Below the pieces are notes generated by a model. That model did not search any database and was not told where the DNA came from. It saw only the letters and a list, made by a program, of their open reading frames with translations. Shown one piece after another: positions 19,456-28,916 of a DNA stretch of 64,000 bases. The stretch comes from Bacteroidota bacterium. Lineage in GTDB: Bacteria > Bacteroidota > Bacteroidia > Chitinophagales > Chitinophagaceae. The stretch lies in the NCBI GenBank assembly GCA_030706685.1, contig JAUZOA010000006.1:1-64000 (forward strand), given 5' to 3'. Numbering within the stretch: position 1 is the first letter of the stretch; the number at the start of each line of letters is the position of its first letter. Both the position numbers and the translations under genes were made by a program.

Positions 19456-20940
19456 ATGACTCCCTCACAAAAATTCTTAGCCAAACTTGGTTTAAAGGAT
19501 ACGGATCCCGGAGACGCGCAGGCTATAAATAATAAAAATGAAATACAGGAAAACGGCCGCCGTTCTTTTTTAAAAAAATCAGCCCTGGGTGGTATTGCCT
19601 TAGGAGGAGCATTAATGTCTCTGCCCGTTGAGGAAATAATTGCGCGAAGCACTCAAAAAGTCAGCCGTTATTCAGGCCCTTCGGATTTGAAAATAACGGA
19701 TATGCGCTATTGCATTATCCAGAATGTAGGCCGCACGCCTATTATCCGCATCGATACGAACCAGGGGATTTATGGTTTAGGCGAAGTAAGAGACGGGGCT
19801 GATGAACGATATGCGTTGATGTTGAAAAGCAGGATACTCGGTCAGAATCCCTGTAACGTAGAAATGATCTTTAAATCGCTCAAACAATTCGGCGGGCCCG
19901 CGCGGCAGGGAGGTGGCGTATGCGCGGTTGAAATGGCGCTCTGGGATCTTTGCGGAAAGGCGTACAACGTACCGGCATGGCAATTATTAGGAGGAAGGTA
20001 CCGGGATAAAGTAAGAATGTACGCCGACACACCGGAAGCGCCAACTTTTGAAGAATTTAAAGCAAAGATCAAACATCGCCTGGAAGTGCAGGGAATGACA
20101 TGGCTGAAGATGGATATTTCAATAGGAGAAGTAAAGGACACCCCCGGGTCATTGGTTAATAGTAAATTTTGGGGTAGCAATTTAGCGCAATGGAATGGCG
20201 GCTATATGGACTATGCCAATACAAAACATCCTTTTACCGCTATTCAAATAACCGAAAAAGGATTGGACGGCATGGCACAGATCGTAAGTGATGTTCGCTC
20301 GGCGGTGGGTTATGAGATTCCTCTTTCCTCCGATCATTACGGTCATTTTGATTTGAATAATGCCATACGCTGGGGGAAAAAAGTAGAACCCTATCGTTTG
20401 GCATGGCTGGAAGATATGGTGCCCTGGCAATATACCGATCAGTACAAAACAATATCCGACGCGCTGGAAACTCCTGTGCTTACGGGGGAAGATATTTATT
20501 TGCTGAGCGGGTTTAAACCGTTAATTGACGCCCGTGCTGTGGACATCATTCATCCTGATTTAGCTACTTCAGGGGGACTTTTAGAAACAAAAAGGATTGG
20601 TGATTATGCGGAAGAACATGGCATAGCCATGGCGATGCACTTTGCAGGAAGCCCTGTTTCATTTATGGCAAGCGTGCATTGTGCGGCAGCCACTCAAAAC
20701 TTCCTGGCATTGGAACATCATTCGTTGGATAGTTCATGGTGGGAAGGTCTTGTAAAAACCACGGACGGGAGAAAGTTATTTGAGAAAGGATTTGCCAATG
20801 TTCCATTGACAGCACCGGGATTGGGAATAGAATTAGTGGATGAAGAAGTAAAAAAACATTTGATTCCTTCAGATAAAAGTTATTTCGCCCCCACGCCCGA
20901 TTGGAATGATGTGCGTTCTCATGACAGATTATGGAGTTAA
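19456..20940 (+). CDS. Enolase-superfamily (mandelate racemase/muconate lactonising type) sugar-acid dehydratase, Tat-type signal (copy 1)
   Basis: Twin-Arg GRRSFLKKSALGGIALGGAL; KMD, SSDHYGHFD, WLED, GEDIYLL and MAMHFAGSP fit the metal-ligand/catalytic positions of the superfamily. Confidence 0.88.
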   Translation: MTPSQKFLAKLGLKDTDPGDAQAINNKNEIQENGRRSFLKKSALGGIALGGALMSLPVEEIIARSTQKVSRYSGPSDLKITDMRYCIIQNVGRTPIIRIDTNQGIYGLGEVRDGADERYALMLKSRILGQNPCNVEMIFKSLKQFGGPARQGGGVCAVEMALWDLCGKAYNVPAWQLLGGRYRDKVRMYADTPEAPTFEEFKAKIKHRLEVQGMTWLKMDISIGEVKDTPGSLVNSKFWGSNLAQWNGGYMDYANTKHPFTAIQITEKGLDGMAQIVSDVRSAVGYEIPLSSDHYGHFDLNNAIRWGKKVEPYRLAWLEDMVPWQYTDQYKTISDALETPVLTGEDIYLLSGFKPLIDARAVDIIHPDLATSGGLLETKRIGDYAEEHGIAMAMHFAGSPVSFMASVHCAAATQNFLALEHHSLDSSWWEGLVKTTDGRKLFEKGFANVPLTAPGLGIELVDEEVKKHLIPSDKSYFAPTPDWNDVRSHDRLWS

Positions 20941-21021
20941 GGTTCGACGCCGGAAGCTGGATGTCGGAGAACCTCCATCCTCCGGTAATTATGCTGATTT
21001 ACTGATTAAAACCCATTTAAT

Positions 21022-22122
21022 ATGTTACTCGCAAGGCGGTCATTGTTTTTTTACCTGGTATCGGCCATTTGCTTCCTGGTGTATATTATATTGCTTATAA
21101 GGGGGCAACATGAATGGGGAGGCTGGTTATTGCTCTTGCTTTTCCTGAGCCTTGCTTTTGCTTTTAGGGATAATCACGTCCTGAAAGGTCTTTCCTATAC
21201 GCTGATGATAATAGCCGTGGTAAGCCTGGCTATGTATTATCCCTGGTATTTTAAAACCATCCGGGGTTTTAATCTTTCCGCTTTGATCATTCCATTATTG
21301 CAGGTAATCATGTTTGGCATGGGTACAGAATTAAGCCTGAAAGATTTTGCGAATGTTATACGCATGCCAAAAGGAATTATTATAGGCGTCGTTTGCCACT
21401 ATGTTATTATGCCGTTGATAGGATTTTCTATTGCCAGTTTGTTTAATTTTCCCAAAGAAATTGCTGCGGGTATTATATTAGTCGGTTGTTGCCCGAGCGG
21501 GTTAGCCTCGAATGTTATGTCTTACCTCGCGAGAGCTAATCTTGCATTGTCAGTATCTGTTACTACTATATCTACTATGCTTGCTCCTTTTTTAACACCG
21601 TTGCTGATGCGGTTATTAGGAGGCAGTTTTGTAGAAATACATTTCTGGAACATGGTATGGGATATCACCAAGATTGTAATTATTCCTATTGCAGGTGGCC
21701 TGGCCTTTCATTATCTCATGCGCGGGAAATTCGAATGGCTCGATAAGGCTATGCCACTGCTTTCCATGACGGGCATAGCATTTATATTAATGATCATTAC
21801 TGCTGCGGGAAGAGATAACCTGGTAAAAGTGGGGGCATTATTAATAATAGCAACATTCATTCACAATATGGCGGGTTATTTTCTTGGTTACTGGTCGGCG
21901 CGATTGCTGAAATTCCAGGAGAAAGATTGCAGAACCATTGCCCTGGAAGTAGGAATGCAAAATGCCGGCCTTGCATCCGGCCTCGCTTTAGGGATGGGTA
22001 AACTGGCTACAGCGGGGTTAGCGCCCGCCATTTTTGGACCTGTCATGAATATTACGGGTTCTTCGCTGGCGAGCTGGTGGCATAATCGTTTGCCGGAAGA
22101 GAAGGAGAAAGCTAATAGCTAA
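21022..22122 (+). CDS. Bile acid:sodium symporter (BASS) family transporter
   Basis: Polytopic; FGMGTELSLKDF, VGCCPSGLASNVMSYLARANLALSVSVT, ALEVGMQNAGLASGLA. Confidence 0.92.
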   Translation: MLLARRSLFFYLVSAICFLVYIILLIRGQHEWGGWLLLLLFLSLAFAFRDNHVLKGLSYTLMIIAVVSLAMYYPWYFKTIRGFNLSALIIPLLQVIMFGMGTELSLKDFANVIRMPKGIIIGVVCHYVIMPLIGFSIASLFNFPKEIAAGIILVGCCPSGLASNVMSYLARANLALSVSVTTISTMLAPFLTPLLMRLLGGSFVEIHFWNMVWDITKIVIIPIAGGLAFHYLMRGKFEWLDKAMPLLSMTGIAFILMIITAAGRDNLVKVGALLIIATFIHNMAGYFLGYWSARLLKFQEKDCRTIALEVGMQNAGLASGLALGMGKLATAGLAPAIFGPVMNITGSSLASWWHNRLPEEKEKANS

Positions 22123-22164
22123 CAGCTCTTAAAACATATTCATCATTAATAAATTGTTCAAGCC

Positions 22165-23109
22165 ATGTCAAAATTGAAATACCTGGTACTTTTTTCCACA
22201 GCGATCCTGTTATGCACGCAATCAAAAAGCCAGCATGTACAGATATCGAAAGAACAACTTATCGCATTGACACCCGAATGGAAAGGGGAGCGTTACCCTG
22301 ATGGCCGTCCGAAAGTGCCGGATAATATAATTCAGCGAATGAAATTGGTAAGTGTGGAAGAAGCGTGGGCAGTAATGAAAAATGCCGGCTATGGTTACCA
22401 GGTGGCTGAGGGCTGGGAACAAATAAACCCTGATAGCGTGTTAGTGGGAAGAGCCGTGACGGCAACGTTTATGCCTGCCCGGCCCGATGTATGGCATGCT
22501 ATTGATTCAGCAGGAAAAAAAGAAGGAAAGAGAGGACAAAATACCTGGCCGGTGGATATTTTGATTAAAGGCGATGTGTATGTTGCCGACCAGTTTGGTG
22601 CTCATAAGAATGGCCCGACAATAGGTGATAATGTAGGCAATGCCATTTATGCAAAAACCGGTAATGGTATTGTTTATGACGGCGCATTGAGAGATATTGA
22701 AGGTTTAAAAGAAATAGGAGGCTTCACTTCTTATTATACCAGCTATGACCCTTCTTATCATAACCCGCCGGGCGATCTGAATACTATGATCGTCGGTATC
22801 AACCAACCCACGCGGATCCGGATGGTGACCGTTATGCCGGGGGATATTGTTTTAGGTAAAGAAGGGGTTGTCGTTTTCATTCCGCCTCATCTGGCAGAAA
22901 AAGTGGTAAAGACTTCAGAGATCATCCGGTTACGGGATATGTTCGGTCATCAGCGTTTGAGAGAAGGTAAATATACTGCCGGCCAGATAGATGCCCGCTG
23001 GACTGATGAAATTGAAAAAGATTTTTCTAAATGGTTGAACGATCATATTAATGAACTGCCTGTTCCTAAAGAACAAATACAGGAATACCTTAAAGACCGT
23101 ACATGGTAA
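22165..23109 (+). CDS. RraA-family protein with Sec signal peptide (copy 2)
   Basis: Paralogue of the 18405 gene; KGDVYVADQFGAHKNGPTIGDNVGNAIYAKTGNGIVYDGALRDIEGL; same C-terminal tail HQRLREGKYT-GQID-RWTDEI-KDF-KWL. Confidence 0.88.
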   Translation: MSKLKYLVLFSTAILLCTQSKSQHVQISKEQLIALTPEWKGERYPDGRPKVPDNIIQRMKLVSVEEAWAVMKNAGYGYQVAEGWEQINPDSVLVGRAVTATFMPARPDVWHAIDSAGKKEGKRGQNTWPVDILIKGDVYVADQFGAHKNGPTIGDNVGNAIYAKTGNGIVYDGALRDIEGLKEIGGFTSYYTSYDPSYHNPPGDLNTMIVGINQPTRIRMVTVMPGDIVLGKEGVVVFIPPHLAEKVVKTSEIIRLRDMFGHQRLREGKYTAGQIDARWTDEIEKDFSKWLNDHINELPVPKEQIQEYLKDRTW

Positions 23110-23133
23110 TGCTTCGCTTTGCTTAGCATGACA
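23109..23133. repeat. Intergenic repeat-like element ATGCTTCGCTTTGCTTAGCATGACA
   Basis: Imperfect palindrome directly after the RraA copy 2 stop codon. Confidence 0.5.
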
Positions 23134-23180
23134 AGTATCCGATTAAAGATTCAAATTCAACACTATCAAATACCAGTAAA

Positions 23181-24452
23181 ATGTCAAATTCAACTTCACG
23201 ACGTTCATTCCTTACAAAGGCAACCATAGCAGCTGCCATGGCCCCGCTGGCCACTTTCGGCCGGGGTCTTGAAACGGCCATAGAAAGGACACCTAAATCT
23301 TCAGCGCCCTCCGATTTAAAGATTACCGAAGTCAAATGCGGGTATTCAGGCGGCGGGCTGTTTGTAAAAATTTATACCAACCAGGGTATCTGGGGTTGCG
23401 GCGAAGGCGTTGATGCCATATCCGGAACTTATTATCTTATCAAACGCATCAGCAACCAGATAAAAGACAGGAATCCATTAAATCCCAATCGTATTGCCGA
23501 AGAACTACGCAAAGCGAATTTTTTTGGCGGCGCCCAGTCAGGCATGTATGTGGCCGTTCTCTCTGCTATTGAAACCGCTTTATGGGATTTAACAGGTAAG
23601 GCATTGGGATTGCCTATCTATCAATTATTAGGCGGTAAATTCCGTGATAAGGTCCGCGTTTACTGTGATACAGAGTTGTACACAAGGAATAACCCGGTGC
23701 CTGATGATTACGCAAAAGCCGCTTTAGGCGCAATTAACAGGGGATACACCGCTGTCAAGTTTGATATTGATGAAGCCACAGATCCCAATAAGTTTGACAG
23801 GTATAACTGGACTGCCAGTAATGCCGAATTAGAGCGCATGTATGAAGCTATTGCGGCTGTGCGCAAAGCAGTAGGACCGCATATTGATATTTGTGTGGAT
23901 ATGCACGGACGTTATGATGCCACCACGGGAAGAAGAGTAGCGAAAATGATGGAACCCTTAAATCTTATGTGGCTGGAAGAACCCGTGCCTGCAGATAATA
24001 TTGATGTGTATAAAACCATTACTCAGGAAACAAGTACGCCTATTTGTGCGGGGGAAAATTTTTACCTGGGTTATGGATACACCCGTCTGCTGTCAGAAGC
24101 CGGAGTCGACATTGTGATGCCCGATCTGCAAAAATGTGGCGGGCTTGGTGAAGGTCAGCGGATAGCCAACCTCGCCAATTTATATTATGTGCCCTTCTCT
24201 CCGCACATGGTAGGATCTTTTGTCGGTGCCATGGCCACTGCACATGTTTGTGCTTCTGTTCCAAACTTTCATATCCTGGAATGGCAAACCCTGAGCGATA
24301 CAGAACCTAAATGGAAAGAAATTGTAACATACGATAAGCCTTTTATTGAAAAAGGCTTTCTTACTGTATCCGATAAACCGGGCATCGGCGTTGAAATAAA
24401 TGAAGAAGGTTTGAAAAAATATGCAATCCCCGGGGTACCTTTTTTTGAATAA
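23181..24452 (+). CDS. Enolase-superfamily sugar-acid dehydratase, Tat-type signal (copy 2)
   Basis: TSRRSFLTKATIAAAMAPLATFG; KFD, VDMHGRYD, WLEEPVPADN, GENFYLGYG, SPHMVGS. Confidence 0.9.
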   Translation: MSNSTSRRSFLTKATIAAAMAPLATFGRGLETAIERTPKSSAPSDLKITEVKCGYSGGGLFVKIYTNQGIWGCGEGVDAISGTYYLIKRISNQIKDRNPLNPNRIAEELRKANFFGGAQSGMYVAVLSAIETALWDLTGKALGLPIYQLLGGKFRDKVRVYCDTELYTRNNPVPDDYAKAALGAINRGYTAVKFDIDEATDPNKFDRYNWTASNAELERMYEAIAAVRKAVGPHIDICVDMHGRYDATTGRRVAKMMEPLNLMWLEEPVPADNIDVYKTITQETSTPICAGENFYLGYGYTRLLSEAGVDIVMPDLQKCGGLGEGQRIANLANLYYVPFSPHMVGSFVGAMATAHVCASVPNFHILEWQTLSDTEPKWKEIVTYDKPFIEKGFLTVSDKPGIGVEINEEGLKKYAIPGVPFFE

Positions 24453-24464
24453 ACATAACTATAA

Positions 24465-25304
24465 ATGATAACAAATGCAGGTAAGAGCGCTTCTTGGCTT
24501 ATTATTTTTTCCCTGGTAATTTCCTGTGGCAGGAAACTTGTTGAAAGAACAACCTATTTCCCAAAGCGAAATGAAATGATAGCGGGAGCCATGAATAAAC
24601 AAAACGTATGGGTATTCATTATGGCGGGCCAGTCTAACATGGCGGGCCGGGGCCTGGTGGAGCCGCAGGATACAATAGCTGAAAAGAGAATATTGACTAT
24701 TGATAAAAACGGGCAATTAATTATTGCAAAGGAACCCCTGCATTTTTATGAGCCATCATTGGCGGGCCTGGATTGCGGATATTCTTTTGGAAAAACGATG
24801 ATTAAATATATTCCCGATAGCATTTCTGTCCTGCTTATCCCTACGGCAATCGGAGGAAGTTCCATTAGTCAGTGGCTGGATGATGCTTTATATCGCAATG
24901 TGAAATTATTTTCAAATTTCAGGTCAAAAGCTGAGATAGGGAAACAATACGGGATTATTAAAGGTATATTATGGCACCAGGGTGAAAGTGACGCTAATCC
25001 CAATGATATTCCCCATTATCAGCAAAGGCTTTCTATGTTATTTACACGGTTCAGATCAACTACGGGGAATGATCATCTTCCTGTTTTAATAGGTGAACTT
25101 GGTTTATTTCCAAAAGACAAAGAGAACCGGGAATTGATAAACAAAGCAATTAAGGAGTACTCGCTGCAAGACAAGAATACAGCGGTTATTCCGACCAGCG
25201 ATCTCAAAGACAGAGGTGACAGTCTTCATTTCAACTCAAAGGGACAAAGAACTATGGGCAGAAGATTTGCTGAAATGTATTTGAGGAAATGGCCGGCTGG
25301 TTAA
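24465..25304 (+). CDS. SGNH/SASA-family carbohydrate acetylesterase (CE6-like)
   Basis: FIMAGQSNMAGRG, IGGSSISQW, LWHQGESDANP, C-terminal DSLHFNSKGQRTMGRRFAEMY. Confidence 0.88.
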   Translation: MITNAGKSASWLIIFSLVISCGRKLVERTTYFPKRNEMIAGAMNKQNVWVFIMAGQSNMAGRGLVEPQDTIAEKRILTIDKNGQLIIAKEPLHFYEPSLAGLDCGYSFGKTMIKYIPDSISVLLIPTAIGGSSISQWLDDALYRNVKLFSNFRSKAEIGKQYGIIKGILWHQGESDANPNDIPHYQQRLSMLFTRFRSTTGNDHLPVLIGELGLFPKDKENRELINKAIKEYSLQDKNTAVIPTSDLKDRGDSLHFNSKGQRTMGRRFAEMYLRKWPAG

Positions 25305-25351
25305 GGGGCAGGCCACTGTTATCATAATAAAATATCAAAAATCTTAATAGA

Positions 25352-25371
25352 GCGGCCGGGCCAACGGCCGC
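25352..25371. repeat. GC-rich hairpin GCGGCCG-GGCCAA-CGGCCGC
   Basis: 7-bp perfect stem between the CE6-like and Gfo/Idh genes; no T-tract. Confidence 0.6.
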
Positions 25372-25392
25372 CCAACCGTTAAAACCACTTTT

Positions 25393-26511
25393 ATGAATAC
25401 ACGTCGTGATTTTTTACAAAAAATTACTGCTTCCTTCTTCGCACTGCCTTTTTTAACGCGCCAGGGTCTGGAAGATATCAATGATCATAATAATGAGCCT
25501 TATGATGGGCCATTATTGCGGGTAGCTATCATGGGCCTTGGCAGTTATGGCACCCGTGTTGCAGAAGCCATGCAAGCTTGTACCAAAGCGAAATTGGCGG
25601 GAGTAATAAGCGGTACCCCTTCGAAAATAACCGCATGGCAGGCCAAATACAATATTCCTGATAAAAATTGTTACAACTACGAAAATTTTGACAATATAAG
25701 GGACAACCCGGATATTGATGCGGTATATATTATTACACCCAATGCACTGCACAAAGAGGAGGCGATAAGGGTAGCTAAAGCAGGCAAGCATGTTATAAGC
25801 GAGAAGCCAATGGCTTTAAACGCCAAAGAAGGGCAGGAGATGATTGCAGCTTGTAAGAAAGCGAATGTGAAATTGCTGGTTGGGTATCGCATGCACTTTG
25901 AACCAAAGACGCTGGAGATTGTCCGGATGAGAAAAGAAGGGGAGCTCGGAAAAATTTTATTCTTCCAGGGCCTGAGCGGTTTCCGGATTGGAGACCCCAA
26001 TCAATGGCGATTAAACAAAGAACTGGCCGGCGGGGGCTCATTGATGGATATTGGTATATACTCTATAAATGGTTCGCGGTACATGGTGGGGGAAGAACCT
26101 GTTTGGGTGACAGCGCAGGAAACTAAAACAGACAGGATAAAATTCAAAGAAGGTGTTGACGAAACCATTCAATTCCAGTTAGGTTTTCCCGGTGGAGCCG
26201 TCGCCTCATGCTTATCTACTTATAATATGAACGGGCTGGACCGTTTTTATTTAAACGCTGAGAACGGATTTGCAGAAATGCAGCCTGCTACCGGCTATGG
26301 GCCTATAAAAGGACGAACGAATAAAGGTGAATTGAACTATCCTCATGTGACCCATCAAACCGTACAGATGGACGAGATGTCGGCTATCCTTCTCGAAGGC
26401 AAGCAGCCTCCCCTGCCGGTAGACGGAGAAGAAGCGCTGAAAGATTTAAAGATTATTGATGCTATCTATGAAGCGGTTAAGTCGGGTAAAAAGGTAAAAT
26501 TAAATTTATAA
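25393..26511 (+). CDS. Gfo/Idh/MocA-family oxidoreductase with Tat-type signal
   Basis: NTRRDFLQKITASFFALPF; IMGLGSYGTRVAEAM, GKHVISEKPMALN. Confidence 0.92.
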   Translation: MNTRRDFLQKITASFFALPFLTRQGLEDINDHNNEPYDGPLLRVAIMGLGSYGTRVAEAMQACTKAKLAGVISGTPSKITAWQAKYNIPDKNCYNYENFDNIRDNPDIDAVYIITPNALHKEEAIRVAKAGKHVISEKPMALNAKEGQEMIAACKKANVKLLVGYRMHFEPKTLEIVRMRKEGELGKILFFQGLSGFRIGDPNQWRLNKELAGGGSLMDIGIYSINGSRYMVGEEPVWVTAQETKTDRIKFKEGVDETIQFQLGFPGGAVASCLSTYNMNGLDRFYLNAENGFAEMQPATGYGPIKGRTNKGELNYPHVTHQTVQMDEMSAILLEGKQPPLPVDGEEALKDLKIIDAIYEAVKSGKKVKLNL

Positions 26512-26530
26512 TAGTACTGCAGAATAGTTT

Positions 26531-26583
26531 AATGGAAAATTGATAAAGGATAATTATTCATTCTCTGCTATCAATTTTCCATT
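26531..26583. terminator. Inverted repeat between convergent genes, possible bidirectional terminator
   Basis: AATGGAAAATTGATA (26531-26545) pairs perfectly with TATCAATTTTCCATT (26569-26583). Confidence 0.6.
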
Positions 26584-26593
26584 CCCGATTATT

Positions 26594-28123
26594 TCAGGGC
26601 ATCCATACATCAGCCGTATTGCTCACAAATGCAACCTTCTTACTGTCCGGCGACCACGAAGGCACATTGATCGTTCCTTGTCCGCCGAAAATATAAGCAA
26701 TGGTTTTGGGTACACCGCCATTGGTCGGCATCAACCGCAAATACACTTTTTGATAAAAGGGATGCGTAGTGGGATCAATTTCTTTCGGAAAAGAAAGATA
26801 TACGATCCACTTACCATCCGGAGAAAAATGAGGGAACCAGTCATTGTATTCATCAAAGGTCACCTGCTCCTGGTGACCGCCATCAGCTTTCATCCGCCAG
26901 ATCTTCATCGTTCCTGTTCGTACCGAATTAAAATAGATCCATTTTCCATCCGGGCTGTATTCAGCTCCGTCATCGAGTGTTGGCAGGTTTGTTAATTGTG
27001 TTTCTTTTTTTGTGGCAATATTGATGGACCATATATCGTATTGATTTTTACGAAAACCTGTAAAGAGCAATTCTTTTCCATCCGGTGACCAGCTATGAAA
27101 ATAGGAATGGCCCGAATCTTCCGACGAGATTTTGAGTGGATGGGATGACCCGTTGACAGGCATGATAAAAATGGTAGATACATGGTTGCCAACATAATTA
27201 CTCAGCCCGATCATTTTCCCGTCAAATGACAAAGCATGATCATTGTTATTATTGATCGCAGAGCCTGTATTGATTGGGCTTACCGATTTGCCCGCAATAT
27301 CAAATTTATACATTAGCCCTGCAGCCGAATTAACAATGAGCGATTTACCGTCTCTTGTCCAGTTAGGACCTTGTATGGAACCCGTATCAGTATGTACAAT
27401 TTTTCTCAGACCTGTTTGTACATCCATTATTTCCAGCAAACTGCCGATATAATCGCGGTAAGGCCTGAAATCTTTTTTAGGGGGAATAATGATGCGCACA
27501 TTGCTGAAGACGGCTTTTTCAATTACCGTATCGACATGGGAACAGATGAAGAGACCGGCATATACTTCGTCATTCAATTGCACTTCTTTCGTAACGGTTT
27601 TATAGTTTTCTCCGAATACAGCCGATGAAAAAGTGAAGAGGTTACCCTCGCGCTGGAACAGGATATCGGTAGGATGTGTAGATGATATAATCACCTGCCC
27701 GGTAGTATCGCCATCCGATAGCCGGTATTGCAGGGATGTCAGTAATGGCATGCCTCCGTGTACACAGGCATCGGCATACCGGGAATCAGTTGTCAATTTG
27801 TCGCGGGCAATGATACCGATCTTTCTGTGGCCTGCCACGCCCTTACCAATGAATCGTACCGTAGCCGTGATAATAAAGTCTCCTTTGATCTTTTTCCATA
27901 AAAAATGAAACTGATCGATGCTCTTCCACATATTGCTGCCGGCGCCTTCCATCGTATATTCCTGCGTTTGCGGGTCATAAATAACAGAGCCATGACGGAT
28001 TGGATTGCCTATATCGGCGTGATCGGTAAAAAGACCAAGTTTTGGCTGCTGGGAATAAACCCCGGGCAGGAAAGTCAACAGGCTGATGAAGACGCCCGGA
28101 AGAAGAGTTGTAATTTTTTTCAT
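26594..28123 (-). CDS. Secreted TolB/PD40-type beta-propeller protein with an N-terminal concanavalin/DUF1349-like domain
   Basis: C-terminal SWSPDGKELLFTG, YSPDGKWIYFNS, FSPDGKWIVYLS; N-terminal beta-rich ITATVRFIGKGVAGHRKIGIIARD. Confidence 0.8.
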   Translation of the reverse strand: MKKITTLLPGVFISLLTFLPGVYSQQPKLGLFTDHADIGNPIRHGSVIYDPQTQEYTMEGAGSNMWKSIDQFHFLWKKIKGDFIITATVRFIGKGVAGHRKIGIIARDKLTTDSRYADACVHGGMPLLTSLQYRLSDGDTTGQVIISSTHPTDILFQREGNLFTFSSAVFGENYKTVTKEVQLNDEVYAGLFICSHVDTVIEKAVFSNVRIIIPPKKDFRPYRDYIGSLLEIMDVQTGLRKIVHTDTGSIQGPNWTRDGKSLIVNSAAGLMYKFDIAGKSVSPINTGSAINNNNDHALSFDGKMIGLSNYVGNHVSTIFIMPVNGSSHPLKISSEDSGHSYFHSWSPDGKELLFTGFRKNQYDIWSINIATKKETQLTNLPTLDDGAEYSPDGKWIYFNSVRTGTMKIWRMKADGGHQEQVTFDEYNDWFPHFSPDGKWIVYLSFPKEIDPTTHPFYQKVYLRLMPTNGGVPKTIAYIFGGQGTINVPSWSPDSKKVAFVSNTADVWMP

Positions 28124-28138
28124 TGATAATACTATTTA

Positions 28139-28915
28139 TTAATTACGCCATTGAAAGGCAAAATATTCACAGGGCTCATTACCTGTATTAGCCAGGTTAT
28201 GTAATACGCCTGAAGCAAGGAATACTATATCACCGGGACCGGCACTATAGAAATTATCACCGATGCGCATCTTCACATAACCTCTCAGGATCAGTATGAT
28301 CTCTTCTTCTTTGTGCGTATGCGGGGCATGACTATCAAGACCTATATTCAGGGAGGTCGTATGCATTTCAAACTTTTCTAATTGTGATGTCGGCTTGTTG
28401 AAAAATTCCCGCCGGGTTCCTTTATCGGTTTTTTTTACCGTTACCGTATCCCAGTTGACCAGGAAAGAGCCGCCGTTTTGTTTGGCTCTTTCCTGGTTCA
28501 TGGGCAATTTTGACTTGTATTTGAATATATAATAAACGGCCTGTGTCTTCCCGGCATTTTCAATTCCATGTTCATCGCCGGGGATCGCATAGGCGATACT
28601 TCCCGGGCCCATTATTTTATTTATGCCATTTATAGTAATTTTTACTTCTCCTTCTTTGACAATAATAAGTTCTTCCTGGTCGGGATGTGTATGCGGGGGA
28701 TGGGGAGCTTTACCGGGATCAAGTGTGGAAGCATGTACTTCAAAATAGGCTAACGAAGTGGTACTGCCTTCCATGATCTCTCTCCGGAGACGCGTATCTT
28801 CTTTAGTAACGGTAAGGCTATCCCAGTGATAAACACGGGGCGGCAACGAATCCGTCTTTTGCGCCAGGGTTAATGACCCGCTGCTGAGCGCCAATACAAA
28901 AACAAGCCATTTCAT
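28139..28915 (-). CDS. Secreted bicupin protein
   Basis: Two related cupin halves: HPPHTHPDQEELIIVKEGEVKI... and HAPHTHKEEEIILILRGYVKM...; signal peptide. Confidence 0.88.
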   Translation of the reverse strand: MKWLVFVLALSSGSLTLAQKTDSLPPRVYHWDSLTVTKEDTRLRREIMEGSTTSLAYFEVHASTLDPGKAPHPPHTHPDQEELIIVKEGEVKITINGINKIMGPGSIAYAIPGDEHGIENAGKTQAVYYIFKYKSKLPMNQERAKQNGGSFLVNWDTVTVKKTDKGTRREFFNKPTSQLEKFEMHTTSLNIGLDSHAPHTHKEEEIILILRGYVKMRIGDNFYSAGPGDIVFLASGVLHNLANTGNEPCEYFAFQWRN

Positions 28916-28916
28916 A

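Noticed and set aside
25352-25371. GC-rich hairpin as intrinsic terminator
   Set aside because: No T-tract follows, and it lies between two co-oriented genes likely in one operon; kept only as a repeat/hairpin feature.
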